Shown in pieces: positions 7,773 through 15,398 of a DNA stretch of 64,000 bases. A program made the translations under genes and the position numbers. The notes under the pieces are model-generated. The model did not search any database and was not told the DNA's origin. It worked only from the letters and a program-made list of their open reading frames with translations. How positions within the stretch are numbered: the stretch's first letter is position 1; each line of letters opens with the position of its first letter. Source of the stretch: Gammaproteobacteria bacterium (GTDB taxonomy: Bacteria; Pseudomonadota; Gammaproteobacteria; Enterobacterales; Permianibacteraceae). The stretch covers positions 1-64,000 of the forward strand of contig JACPFT010000008.1 in NCBI GenBank assembly GCA_016182845.1, written 5' to 3'.

Positions 7773-9674
7773 TTAGGCCAGCAGCCGACGCAGCTCCGGC
7801 TGCTGCTCCAATAGGCCCCGGTAGCGGGCCATGCCGTGATCGGCGAAGGCGTCCCGGAGCTCGGACGCTAGCGTTTCGCGCTCGCCGTCCGCGAGATCCG
7901 TGCCCGGAATGGCCGTGTCCAGGAAGCGGAACCAGAAGCCCGGATCCCGCTGCAGGCTGCCCCGGCTGTCGAAGTACAGGGGCAGGCCGGCGTGCTCATA
8001 GCCAGCCGCCACGCCGGGACAGACTCGGGGCGGCACGCGGGTCACCGCGTCGCGGTGGTTGACGAAGCGGAACAGTCGATCCTTACACAACCGGTCCAGG
8101 GCCTGGACCAGGCCGGCATCGCCGCAACGGGGCGAGCCGAAGGTGTACAAGCCCATGACCTGCTGGCGATGCGCCGGCGCTTCGCGGCTGATGCGCGCCG
8201 CCGCCAGGGTCGCCAGGGCCGCGCCCAGGCTGTGCCCGGTCAGCCACAGGGCCGGCGCCAGCTCGGAGCCGGTACGGGCGCGCGCCCGCGCCAGTGCCGC
8301 GAGGATGTCGGCCCAGGCGGCGTCCAGGGCCTCGTGGAAACCCTTGTGCACGAGCTCCCCAACCGCCACCGGCCATGCGACCTGGGCGAAGCGCGCGTCG
8401 GTGAGGAAGTCCTGGGTTTCCTGGGTGCCGCGGAAGGCCAGGACCATGAACTCGCCAGCGTAGAACAAATAGGCTTCGGTGGAAGCCTGTTCCACCGCGA
8501 TGAATTCGACGCGCAGCCCCCAGGCGTCCGCCTGAGCCTGAACCTGGCTCCGGTCGGTCTCGTAGGCCAGCTCCGCCGCCCGCCCCAGCCAATAGGCGCT
8601 GACCAGGCTGAAGGCCGTAGCCGAGGGCCGGAAACCGCGCCAGCCGACAGTCAGTGCATCGACAGGCAAGAGCGGCGCCGAAACGGCGGGAGCCGGTGGC
8701 GCCGTCGCGGACGCCGGAGCCGCCGCCCCGCCCTCGACCGGCGTGGATGCGCCTTCCTGCTTGCGCAGCAGCTGGCGCGCCGCCAGGAGCTTCTGCAGAT
8801 TGTTGAACCAGAAATCGGCGCCCATGCAGATCGCCATGACCGTCAGGAACACCCCGAACAGCCAGTGCAGCCAGTTGCCCGCCAGCTCCAGGGCGCCGGC
8901 CGGGCGAGACTCGCCGCAATCGCCCGCATAAAACAGCGAGCCGAAGCGCTCGCACCAGGCCTTGCGATCCCAGCCGAACAAGGGCGCCGCCGCCAAGGCC
9001 AGGGACTTGTTGAGATTGCCCGTGGCCAAGTCCAGGGCGGCATTGGCCGCCGCCGACTTCTTCTCCTGGGCGGCGATGTATTCCTCGGCCTGCTGCACCA
9101 GGCCGCCGCGCAGATTGGCGTCGTTGTACAAGCGGTTGGCCAGGGAAAAGGTGTCGGTATTGGTTAAGACCACGACCACCGCGCCCAGCAGGGCCAGGCG
9201 CAGGGTCGCCCAGCGTTTGAAATGCCCGGACAGGCGCTCCATGGACTGGTCGTAATAGCCCGCCAACTCCTGGCGCACCCGCTCCGGCTTGTAGGCATTA
9301 CGTCTCAGCACGTCCTGGATGAATCCGCTCAGCTCGCCGCGCAGGCTGACCCCGGGGTCACGCTGCAGGGCCAGGACCGCATCGGCGAAGGCATCGCCCG
9401 GAATCGCCGTGGGCTTGCGCAAGCCGTCGTCGCCGCCCTTGCGCGCCCTGGGCCCCGAACTGGCCTGGCGCAGGGCCAGGATGCGCGGCTGGTTCTTGAA
9501 GGCGGACAGCGCGGCGGCATCGCCCAGCAGTTCCTGCAGCGTCGACTCCAGCATGTGCCCGCGCGACTGGCGCACCTGGGTCCACAGCTCCATCAAGGCC
9601 GAGCAGGCGATGCTCAGCACCAGATAGATGAAACTCAGGCCGATAGCCACGTCCAAGAGCGCCAAACCGAACAT
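7773..9674 (-). CDS. Membrane-anchored lipase of the class 3 (triacylglycerol lipase-like) family
   Basis: 633 residues from the ATG at 9674, chosen because GGAGGT lies six bases upstream; an upstream ATG adds nine unconserved residues. The N-terminal half is membrane-associated: hydrophobic segments near residues 5-30 (LLDVAIGLSFIYLVLSIACS), about 165-185 and about 265-285. The C-terminal half is a class 3 lipase: nucleophile elbow TGHSLGAALATL with Ser482, then NHRDAVTRVPP (probable catalytic Asp) and YEHAG (probable His). It is likely an inner-membrane esterase/lipase of unknown substrate. A Pro/Ala-rich linker joins the two halves. It stands alone. Confidence 0.85.
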   Translation of the reverse strand: MFGLALLDVAIGLSFIYLVLSIACSALMELWTQVRQSRGHMLESTLQELLGDAAALSAFKNQPRILALRQASSGPRARKGGDDGLRKPTAIPGDAFADAVLALQRDPGVSLRGELSGFIQDVLRRNAYKPERVRQELAGYYDQSMERLSGHFKRWATLRLALLGAVVVVLTNTDTFSLANRLYNDANLRGGLVQQAEEYIAAQEKKSAAANAALDLATGNLNKSLALAAAPLFGWDRKAWCERFGSLFYAGDCGESRPAGALELAGNWLHWLFGVFLTVMAICMGADFWFNNLQKLLAARQLLRKQEGASTPVEGGAAAPASATAPPAPAVSAPLLPVDALTVGWRGFRPSATAFSLVSAYWLGRAAELAYETDRSQVQAQADAWGLRVEFIAVEQASTEAYLFYAGEFMVLAFRGTQETQDFLTDARFAQVAWPVAVGELVHKGFHEALDAAWADILAALARARARTGSELAPALWLTGHSLGAALATLAAARISREAPAHRQQVMGLYTFGSPRCGDAGLVQALDRLCKDRLFRFVNHRDAVTRVPPRVCPGVAAGYEHAGLPLYFDSRGSLQRDPGFWFRFLDTAIPGTDLADGERETLASELRDAFADHGMARYRGLLEQQPELRRLLA

Positions 9675-9880
9675 CCCGCACCTCCCTGTCTCGAAACCCA
9701 TGCGCCCCGCCGACGCCAGGCGCTAACTTAGCCCAGGCCCAAGCCCGGCGCCAGCGCCTCCCGTGACGAAGCGGCGCCGACCGGGCCAGGCCGAAGCAAA
9801 CGGGCCGCCGCGCCCAGGCGCGACAAACGCGCCCGAATCCCGTAATTTGTAGCGCCCACCACCGCCGGCTCGAGGCCCTC

Positions 9881-10237
9881 ATGGAAGCACAGGAACTGCG
9901 CCGCAAGGCCCTGGTCAAGGAATTGCTCATCCTGCAAATCAAGCTGGGAGTCGATGCCCTCGTCGATTTCCTGCTCAGCCCCGTGGTTTTACTCTGCGGC
10001 GTGATCGACATCGTGCGCTGCAGCCCGCCCGAACAGAGCCTGCTCCCCAAGCTGAAGGCTTTCGGCCTGACCTACGAACACTGGCTAGGCCTGTTCGGCC
10101 CTGCCGCAGGGCCTGAATCCCGCCCGGGCGCCAATGCCGATCGGATCCTGCGCCACCTGGAACTGCGCGCCAAGCGCAAACTCCGCCAAAAGAGGTGCGG
10201 AACCGTGAATACGGGTCCCGACGAACCAGCACTTTGA
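9881..10237 (+). CDS. Small conserved-looking protein with one hydrophobic segment, function unknown
   Basis: 118 residues. Preceded by GAGG five bases before the ATG. It starts with a charged amphipathic helix (MEAQELRRKALVKELLILQ), then a hydrophobic stretch about residues 25-45 (LVDFLLSPVVLLCGVIDIV), an aromatic segment (FGLTYEHWLGLFG) and a basic tail (KRKLRQKR). This pattern suggests a peripheral or single-pass inner-membrane protein. Codon use matches the chromosome, unlike the island that follows. I do not recognise a named family. Confidence 0.65.
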   Translation: MEAQELRRKALVKELLILQIKLGVDALVDFLLSPVVLLCGVIDIVRCSPPEQSLLPKLKAFGLTYEHWLGLFGPAAGPESRPGANADRILRHLELRAKRKLRQKRCGTVNTGPDEPAL

Positions 10238-10532
10238 ACGCCTAGAGCACCAAACAGCTAACAGCATTGCAAGGGCAGGGCAATCGCATCTAATCTTTCT
10301 TGACGGCCGATCCCGACTCTGATCTATTGTGCCCTTTGCGTGCACAACTCCCATGAAAGCCGTCCAGCCTCTCTTGCAACACAGTGGTTCAGGGCGCTTC
10401 CATGGCCTTTTTCCGCTGTTTGAAGTGACAAGAGTGTCGGCCGGAATCAGGCTACCTCTGTCAATGTGGCAGAGCTGTTTCGCCAGATCGCCAGCTTTGC
10501 CGTGGGCCTTTTCCGTTTTTACTCTACCCGGG
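10238..10532. other. A/T-richer gap at the distal end of the restriction-modification island
   Basis: 295 bases with base composition like the island rather than the flanking chromosome. No reading frame, RNA gene or clear inverted repeat is recognised. It probably contains the left boundary of the transferred segment, but I cannot place a junction. Confidence 0.35.
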
Positions 10533-12830
10533 TTACGCCGGCTGCGTCTGTTCCAGGTCCAACAGCGAGTAAAGCGCGAGCTTTGGAACAGCGCCCGGCA
10601 CCCAGCCCCCGCTCTCCGTACGCATCAAGTTGTTGGCAATCAACTCCGCCAGCAGCGGAGGGAATGCATTGCCCACTTGGATGCACTGATCCTCGCGGGC
10701 ACCGATGAACTCGATTTCATCTGGGAATGTTTGAATTCGCGCGGCCTCACGCACTGTCAACGCCCGGTCAAGCCAGGGATGAATGGGGAAAGCGTTGTGT
10801 CCCGGAACCATCGTCGTTGCCGGCTTGTTCCGGTCGAGACGCTTGAACACGTGGCTGAAGTTCTTCACCTCGTTTGTCCGGTATCCCTTCCGCAGCTCTG
10901 GCGGTAAGGCCTCAACGTCCAGCTTCCCCCCTTCGGGGATGCGCTTGTATCGCTCGACCTGCAAAGGCTTGTGGTTCATCGGCACATGACAGGTCTGCCT
11001 GCGATAGCTCGCGTCGTCAGCCAAGTCTCCGATGGCCTCCCCGACGGTTCTGAATGGCTTCTGCCAGTCCTCGGGAGACTCGAAAAACTTGTGCTTGGGC
11101 CAGGGAATCACATGACCCGTACGGTTTGCGATGAGGACGAAGCGCTTGCGCCGCTGAGGCACACCGTAGTCCGCTGCGTCAAGGATGCGATGCTCGACGT
11201 TCGTGTATCCGGCAAGCTTGAGTTCCAGCACGACCTGCTCGACGAACCAGCCCCCGTCCAATGACGCAAAACCCGCGACGTTCTCCATTACAACCCATCG
11301 TGGGTTCAATTTCGCCACTGTGTCCACGAACGAGAAGACCAGGCGGTTCCTTGGGTCCGCGCGCGGATCGAGACCGAGGCCTTCGGCCATGCGCCTCTTT
11401 CCGAACATCGAGAAACCTTGGCATGGAGGGCCGCCCACGACGACAAAGGGCTCCTGGCTCCCAACGACACCAACCACCGATTGCTGAACCTCAGGCAGGC
11501 CGAGATCTCCAAGGATGAACGGGACACTGGGATAATTGTGCTGGTGAGTGGCGAACACCTTCTTACTGTTGTCGGCACAAAGTAGCGGCCGCAGGCCGGC
11601 GCGCGCAAACCCGATCTTGAACCCCCCTGCACCTGAGAAGAGGTCAACAAAGCCAGGGGCATCTTCAGAGATGTGCGCCGTTAAATGAAGCGAAGCCTTA
11701 CGAGGGATCGTAGGTTGCTTCGGCACAAGCGGCTCTCTTGCGTGCCGAAGCTCAGCCATTGCTCCCTTCAGTGGAAGAATGCGCTCCCAGATCGAGAGGG
11801 CAATGACCTTAGCGAGAAGAGGGGGCACTGCATTCCCAACTAGTATGCACTGCCTTCGACGATCCCCCGTGAAGAGGTAGTCGTCAGGGAAGGATTGGAT
11901 ACGTGCAGCCTCACGTGGCGTAAGGCTACGGTGCTGTGTCGGATGAACCGGCAACGCGTTGTTGCCAGGGACGATCGTCAGCGAAGGGGCCTTCCTGTCA
12001 AGTCGCTTGTATGTGCTTCCAAAGTTCTGCCTCCGAATTTCTTCGGGCAGTTCTGACGCTGGAGGCAACATCCCACCTTCCTTGATAAGCTTGTAGCGTG
12101 CGACGACCTTCTCGGAGTGATTCAGAATCTGATGGTTCGGGACTTTGTGCCTACGCCTCGCCAAGTCCATGATCGCCTTACCCACGGCCTCATAAGGAAG
12201 ACGGCCGTCACCATGAGTCGGTTCTGGGAACTCGTACTGGACGCGCGGGTCGGCAAATGCAACGAAGAACGCCCTTCTGCGCAGCTGCGGAACGCCATAG
12301 TCGGCAGCGTTGAGCACGGAAAAATGGACGTGGTAGCCAATGTCTCGTAGGCGACTGACAATGTAGTCGCGATAGCGCCCGTTGTACTCGGTGGTAATCG
12401 CGCGAACGTTCTCGATGACGACGGCCTGTGGACGAAGGCCGTCGATGATGCGTATAAATGCGTCAACCAAGTCGTTTCTGGGGTCCGCCGACAAGCGACT
12501 GCCAAGCGTCGAGAAGCCCTGACAGGGAGGTCCTCCAATAACGACATCCGGCCGCCGCCCCTGGATCACCTCAGAAATACGATCAACAGTCAGCTTACGT
12601 ATGTCCTCGAGGATGAATGGCACTCCTGGCCAGTTCAGCTGGTGCGTCGCTTCAGCTTCCGGCTCGAAGTCCGACGCGGCCAGTACTTTGAAGCCCGCTT
12701 GTCGAAAGCCGAGGTCGAGTCCGCCCGCACCGACGAACAGTCCGACGGCGGTAGGAACCCCTTTCACCGTTCGCGCACGATTTGCGCGGGCGGCACCTGT
12801 CTCGACCAGGAAATCTCTCTTGTTGCTCAT
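10533..12830 (-). CDS. Double cytosine-C5 DNA methyltransferase (two catalytic domains fused)
   Basis: 765 residues from the ATG at 12830, which has GAGG upstream overlapping the stop of the nuclease gene. Two complete C5 methyltransferase domains follow one another. Domain 1 (about 28-365): LFVGAGG, GGPPCQGFSTLGSR with nucleophile Cys103, VIENV, QLRRRAF, REAARIQSFPDDY and VGNAVPPLLA. Domain 2 (about 400-750): DLFSGAGG, GGPPCQGFSMFGKR with Cys470, VMENV, QRRKRF, REAARIQTFPDEI and VGNAFPPLLA. Both have a target-recognition region containing an RYKxIxEGG-like motif and an RLDRxxP block, so they look like diverged duplicates. It should protect the host site of the adjacent nuclease. Codon use is less GC-rich than the chromosome. 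Confidence 0.95.
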   Translation of the reverse strand: MSNKRDFLVETGAARANRARTVKGVPTAVGLFVGAGGLDLGFRQAGFKVLAASDFEPEAEATHQLNWPGVPFILEDIRKLTVDRISEVIQGRRPDVVIGGPPCQGFSTLGSRLSADPRNDLVDAFIRIIDGLRPQAVVIENVRAITTEYNGRYRDYIVSRLRDIGYHVHFSVLNAADYGVPQLRRRAFFVAFADPRVQYEFPEPTHGDGRLPYEAVGKAIMDLARRRHKVPNHQILNHSEKVVARYKLIKEGGMLPPASELPEEIRRQNFGSTYKRLDRKAPSLTIVPGNNALPVHPTQHRSLTPREAARIQSFPDDYLFTGDRRRQCILVGNAVPPLLAKVIALSIWERILPLKGAMAELRHAREPLVPKQPTIPRKASLHLTAHISEDAPGFVDLFSGAGGFKIGFARAGLRPLLCADNSKKVFATHQHNYPSVPFILGDLGLPEVQQSVVGVVGSQEPFVVVGGPPCQGFSMFGKRRMAEGLGLDPRADPRNRLVFSFVDTVAKLNPRWVVMENVAGFASLDGGWFVEQVVLELKLAGYTNVEHRILDAADYGVPQRRKRFVLIANRTGHVIPWPKHKFFESPEDWQKPFRTVGEAIGDLADDASYRRQTCHVPMNHKPLQVERYKRIPEGGKLDVEALPPELRKGYRTNEVKNFSHVFKRLDRNKPATTMVPGHNAFPIHPWLDRALTVREAARIQTFPDEIEFIGAREDQCIQVGNAFPPLLAELIANNLMRTESGGWVPGAVPKLALYSLLDLEQTQPA

Positions 12831-12840
12831 GTCCACTACC

Positions 12841-14373
12841 TCATAGCTCGACGTTGAGGGCCTGCACGACCTGCTCCCAATCAATGGGAACCCCAACACC
12901 CAGCCGGTGTCTGGCGGTGCTTACGAAGCCATAATTGCGCAGCAGCGTCAGTTCCACCTGAAAGGTAGTGCGCACGCGCGGGCGAGCACGCCCAGAAACC
13001 TTGCGCAGCACCCTCAGTTCATCGACGAGTTTTGTCTCAAGGTCTTGCAAGTACTCCCAATAAGAGTCTTCAGTGAACACCGGCTTTCCATCGGGTCCGG
13101 CCCGCGTGTATGCAAGTGGATCCTCGGCGAATGTTCGCTCGGAAAGCCGGTGGATATAGTGGAGAAAAGAGGCATAGCGTCCCGTCTGGATGAGCGTGGC
13201 CCCCATGTAGTCGATGGCTGCTTGAGAGTTTGCGCCGCCGTATCGCTCGCAGATGGTCATGTACCGATACCCATGGTCGGTGGGGATGCCGTCGTATTCG
13301 AGCCACTGCAGCTGCGCAAGGGCACTGTCAATGTCTTCGCGGTAGCTATGGGCACGGTCGCGTACCCCCTGCTTGTTCTGGCCTTCTCCTATAGCCTGAA
13401 TTCCTCCGATGAATAGTTCCCATCCCCTTGGCTCGTCAATTTCTTTCCGGTTCAGCATGGCCGAGAGCGTCTCTTTAAGACCGTTGGCGCGCCCTTCCCA
13501 CAATTGGCTGAAGCCGGCCCCGTCATCCCGCAGAATCCGTGTTTTGGCACCTGGCGGCGAGTACACCCCCGCCTCAAGTCTCCACGGCGTAAGCACTGTC
13601 GGCGTTGCAAGCCATTCGAGCCAGAAGTATTGCCAGACTCGCGTAAGGAACCTGTTGTCGGCCGTGTTCGTGATGTACTCCACCGGGTCCTTCCCCGGTG
13701 CGAGCCGGCCGATAGCCGCCACGATCTCCGGTCGAAGCGTTGGTGGTTCGGCGGTCGGGTCAGCCGACAACCGCTTAGCTACTTGCAGAAAGCGAAAGAA
13801 GGCATCACGAGTTGTGGACCCCTCCCGCATGTGCACCCACTGAGTCTTCGGCCCATGACTGGTCGGACGATGCCCCACTCTGCCGGGTGCAAAGATGAAC
13901 GGCCGGACGCACTTGATGCGCCCAGCGAATGGGATCGCGCTGGTGGTGTCGGGAGTTTCGTAGCTGAAGACACCAATGGAGCGGCTCTCGCTGATCTCAT
14001 CTAGCACGTCTCGGACATATTCGGCCGGCGAGACATGCGACGTGTATCGAACGGGAATAACTATCGCAGCTCCGCTGTAGCCCTTGTGCAAGTAGCCATG
14101 AGCTTGCCCAATCGCGGTCAACAACCCATGGATACCTTCTTGTGGGCGCTTGTACTCAAGCGCGATGTCGCGCTGAGTCGCCGTCCCCCCTTCAAGAATT
14201 GAGATGAGTCCATCCGCCTTTGGCCAGCCTGCCGACGACGGCTCGTAAGACGCAGACGCGCTTATAGTCGACGGGCGAGTTGCGACCTCGTAGCAAAGTC
14301 CCGGATCTGCCACAAGCATGCGAGCTACCTCGGACGCTGCAAAATCTGCTTCAGCGTTATGGTCGTAGCTCAT
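12841..14373 (-). CDS. Putative restriction endonuclease with a PD-(D/E)xK core
   Basis: 510 residues. Near the N-terminus, KADGLISI supplies an acidic residue (Asp54) and IALEYKRP supplies Glu73-x-Lys75, the spacing of a PD-(D/E)xK nuclease. The motif is followed by a helix rich in Gly/His (HGLLTAIGQAHGYLH), as in large type II-like restriction enzymes. The remaining 400 residues are unfamiliar. It overlaps the small regulator gene by four bases (ATGA) and ends ten bases before the methyltransferase gene. This operon position and the lack of any other partner make a restriction function likely. The specificity cannot be read from sequence. Confidence 0.8.
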   Translation of the reverse strand: MSYDHNAEADFAASEVARMLVADPGLCYEVATRPSTISASASYEPSSAGWPKADGLISILEGGTATQRDIALEYKRPQEGIHGLLTAIGQAHGYLHKGYSGAAIVIPVRYTSHVSPAEYVRDVLDEISESRSIGVFSYETPDTTSAIPFAGRIKCVRPFIFAPGRVGHRPTSHGPKTQWVHMREGSTTRDAFFRFLQVAKRLSADPTAEPPTLRPEIVAAIGRLAPGKDPVEYITNTADNRFLTRVWQYFWLEWLATPTVLTPWRLEAGVYSPPGAKTRILRDDGAGFSQLWEGRANGLKETLSAMLNRKEIDEPRGWELFIGGIQAIGEGQNKQGVRDRAHSYREDIDSALAQLQWLEYDGIPTDHGYRYMTICERYGGANSQAAIDYMGATLIQTGRYASFLHYIHRLSERTFAEDPLAYTRAGPDGKPVFTEDSYWEYLQDLETKLVDELRVLRKVSGRARPRVRTTFQVELTLLRNYGFVSTARHRLGVGVPIDWEQVVQALNVEL

Positions 14374-14588
14374 CTTGTGTGCGGCTCCACTGTGTTAGTG
14401 ATCGCCGCATCTGCCTCTTTTGGCTCCTCGAACAACCTGGCCTGGCGGACGTTGCCACAGTAGCTCTCAGCCGTAAGAACGAACCAGTCCTTCAACGTGC
14501 TACCGGACAACGCGAGCGCAGCGTAAAGCTCCCGCTTAAGCGTGGGGTCAACCTCTATGACGATCCTACCTGATTCACCTCTGGCCAT
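14370..14588 (-). CDS. Small ribbon-helix-helix-like protein, probable autoregulator of the restriction-modification operon
   Basis: 72 residues. The first half, GRIVIEVDPTLKRELYAAL then SGSTLKDWFVLTAE, fits a ribbon-helix-helix fold (one beta strand, two helices). The C-terminal tail is acidic and unstructured. It is the first gene of the operon and overlaps the nuclease start (ATGA). A palindrome covers its start codon, as expected for autorepression. It may act like the controller proteins of other restriction systems, which are usually helix-turn-helix proteins; the function is inferred from fold and position only. Confidence 0.7.
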   Translation of the reverse strand: MARGESGRIVIEVDPTLKRELYAALALSGSTLKDWFVLTAESYCGNVRQARLFEEPKEADAAITNTVEPHTR

Positions 14589-14605
14589 GATGTAATGTTA
14601 CATCA
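14588..14605. promoter_or_regulatory. Palindromic operator on the start codon of the restriction-modification operon
   Basis: TGATGTAATGTTACATCA has eight-base arms around a two-base centre and overlaps the ATG of the small regulator gene. On the coding strand TAACAT inside it could serve as a -10 box, with TTGTTA 18 bases upstream, which would give a leaderless or nearly leaderless transcript. A further half-site-like ATGTTATGT lies just upstream. Confidence 0.65.
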
Positions 14606-14906
14606 GGCACATAACATTTAACAATGGATAAACCTGCACATGTCCAGGGCGCGTAATCGCTACGCCAGTGATTGCCCCGGACGCAGCACGCTCGAGTTTC
14701 GCCCGCCGAGGCGAGACTCGGCCGTGCAAGCTAACCAAACTAGCCAAGGCTTTCCATTGCCGCCGACTGGAGCCCCGCCGAAGGCTGTTCCAAGCGTGTC
14801 GAAGGGCGGAGATGACGGAGCCTTGGCATTATCGGGGCCATCCTTCGATACGCCGCCTTCCGGCGGCTACTCAGGACGAACGGTAGTTTTACCCACGCCG
14901 GCTCGC
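14606..14906. other. Intergenic region between the island and yjdM, with family B repeat
   Basis: About 300 bases. 14842-14883 is a full family B unit (CCTTCGATACG to CTACTCAGGACGAACGG); a degenerate inverted mate spans about 14775-14806. The stretch 14606-14770 returns to chromosomal composition and holds no recognisable gene. Confidence 0.6.
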
Positions 14907-15248
14907 TTAGACCTTCTTCACGAATTCCGACTTCAGGCCCATGGCGCCGACGCCGTCGATCTTGCAGTCGATATCGTGATCGCCGTCGACCAGGCGGATG
15001 TTCTTGACCTTGGTGCCGACCTTCACGACCAGGGAAGAACCCTTGACCTTGAGGTCCTTGATCACGGTGACGGTGTCGCCGTCGGCGAGGACATTGCCCA
15101 CGGCGTCGCGCACGACGCGGACTTCCTCGGCGGCGGCTTCGGTAGCCTGTTGCGGCCATTCATGGGCGCATTCCGGGCAGACGTAGTTATCGCCATCGGC
15201 ATAGGTGTATTCGGAGTTGCATTGCGGGCAGGCGGGCAGAGTGCTCAT
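14907..15248 (-). CDS. yjdM: Zinc-ribbon protein YjdM (PhnA family)
   Basis: 113 residues, full length for the family. An N-terminal zinc ribbon [20 protein letters not shown] is followed by the compact beta domain with [17 protein letters not shown] and the ending KSEFVKKV typical of YjdM/PhnA. The old link to alkylphosphonate use is weak; the biochemical role is unknown. GAGAAA lies a few bases before the ATG. It stands alone between the restriction island and gcvP. Confidence 0.95.
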   Translation of the reverse strand: MSTLPACPQCNSEYTYADGDNYVCPECAHEWPQQATEAAAEEVRVVRDAVGNVLADGDTVTVIKDLKVKGSSLVVKVGTKVKNIRLVDGDHDIDCKIDGVGAMGLKSEFVKKV

Positions 15249-15340
15249 GGGGTTTCTCGGGTTGTTCGGAGCCGGTACGAATGCCGGGGTCCATAAAGCA
15301 TTCCCCCGCGCGAAGGCGGGGGAACGAGTTCGTTGCGTTT

Positions 15341-15380
15341 CCCCCTCTCCCCTAGCCCCTCTCCCGCAAGGGGAGAGGGG
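15341..15380. repeat. Family C palindromic repeat downstream of gcvP
   Basis: CCCCTCTCCC GCAA GGGGAGAGGGG forms a near-perfect hairpin, preceded by a second CCCCTCTCCCCTAG block. It lies 18 bases beyond the gcvP stop and could end or stabilise that transcript. Related copies lie around the recBCD genes and at the sensor kinase start (44520-44551). Confidence 0.75.
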
Positions 15381-15398
15381 AAGGAGGAGAGCTGGGGT

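Noticed and set aside
10430-10500. Possible insertion-sequence end (GTGTCGGCCGGAATCAGG)
   Set aside because: No transposase fragment, no matching inverted end and no target duplication could be seen.
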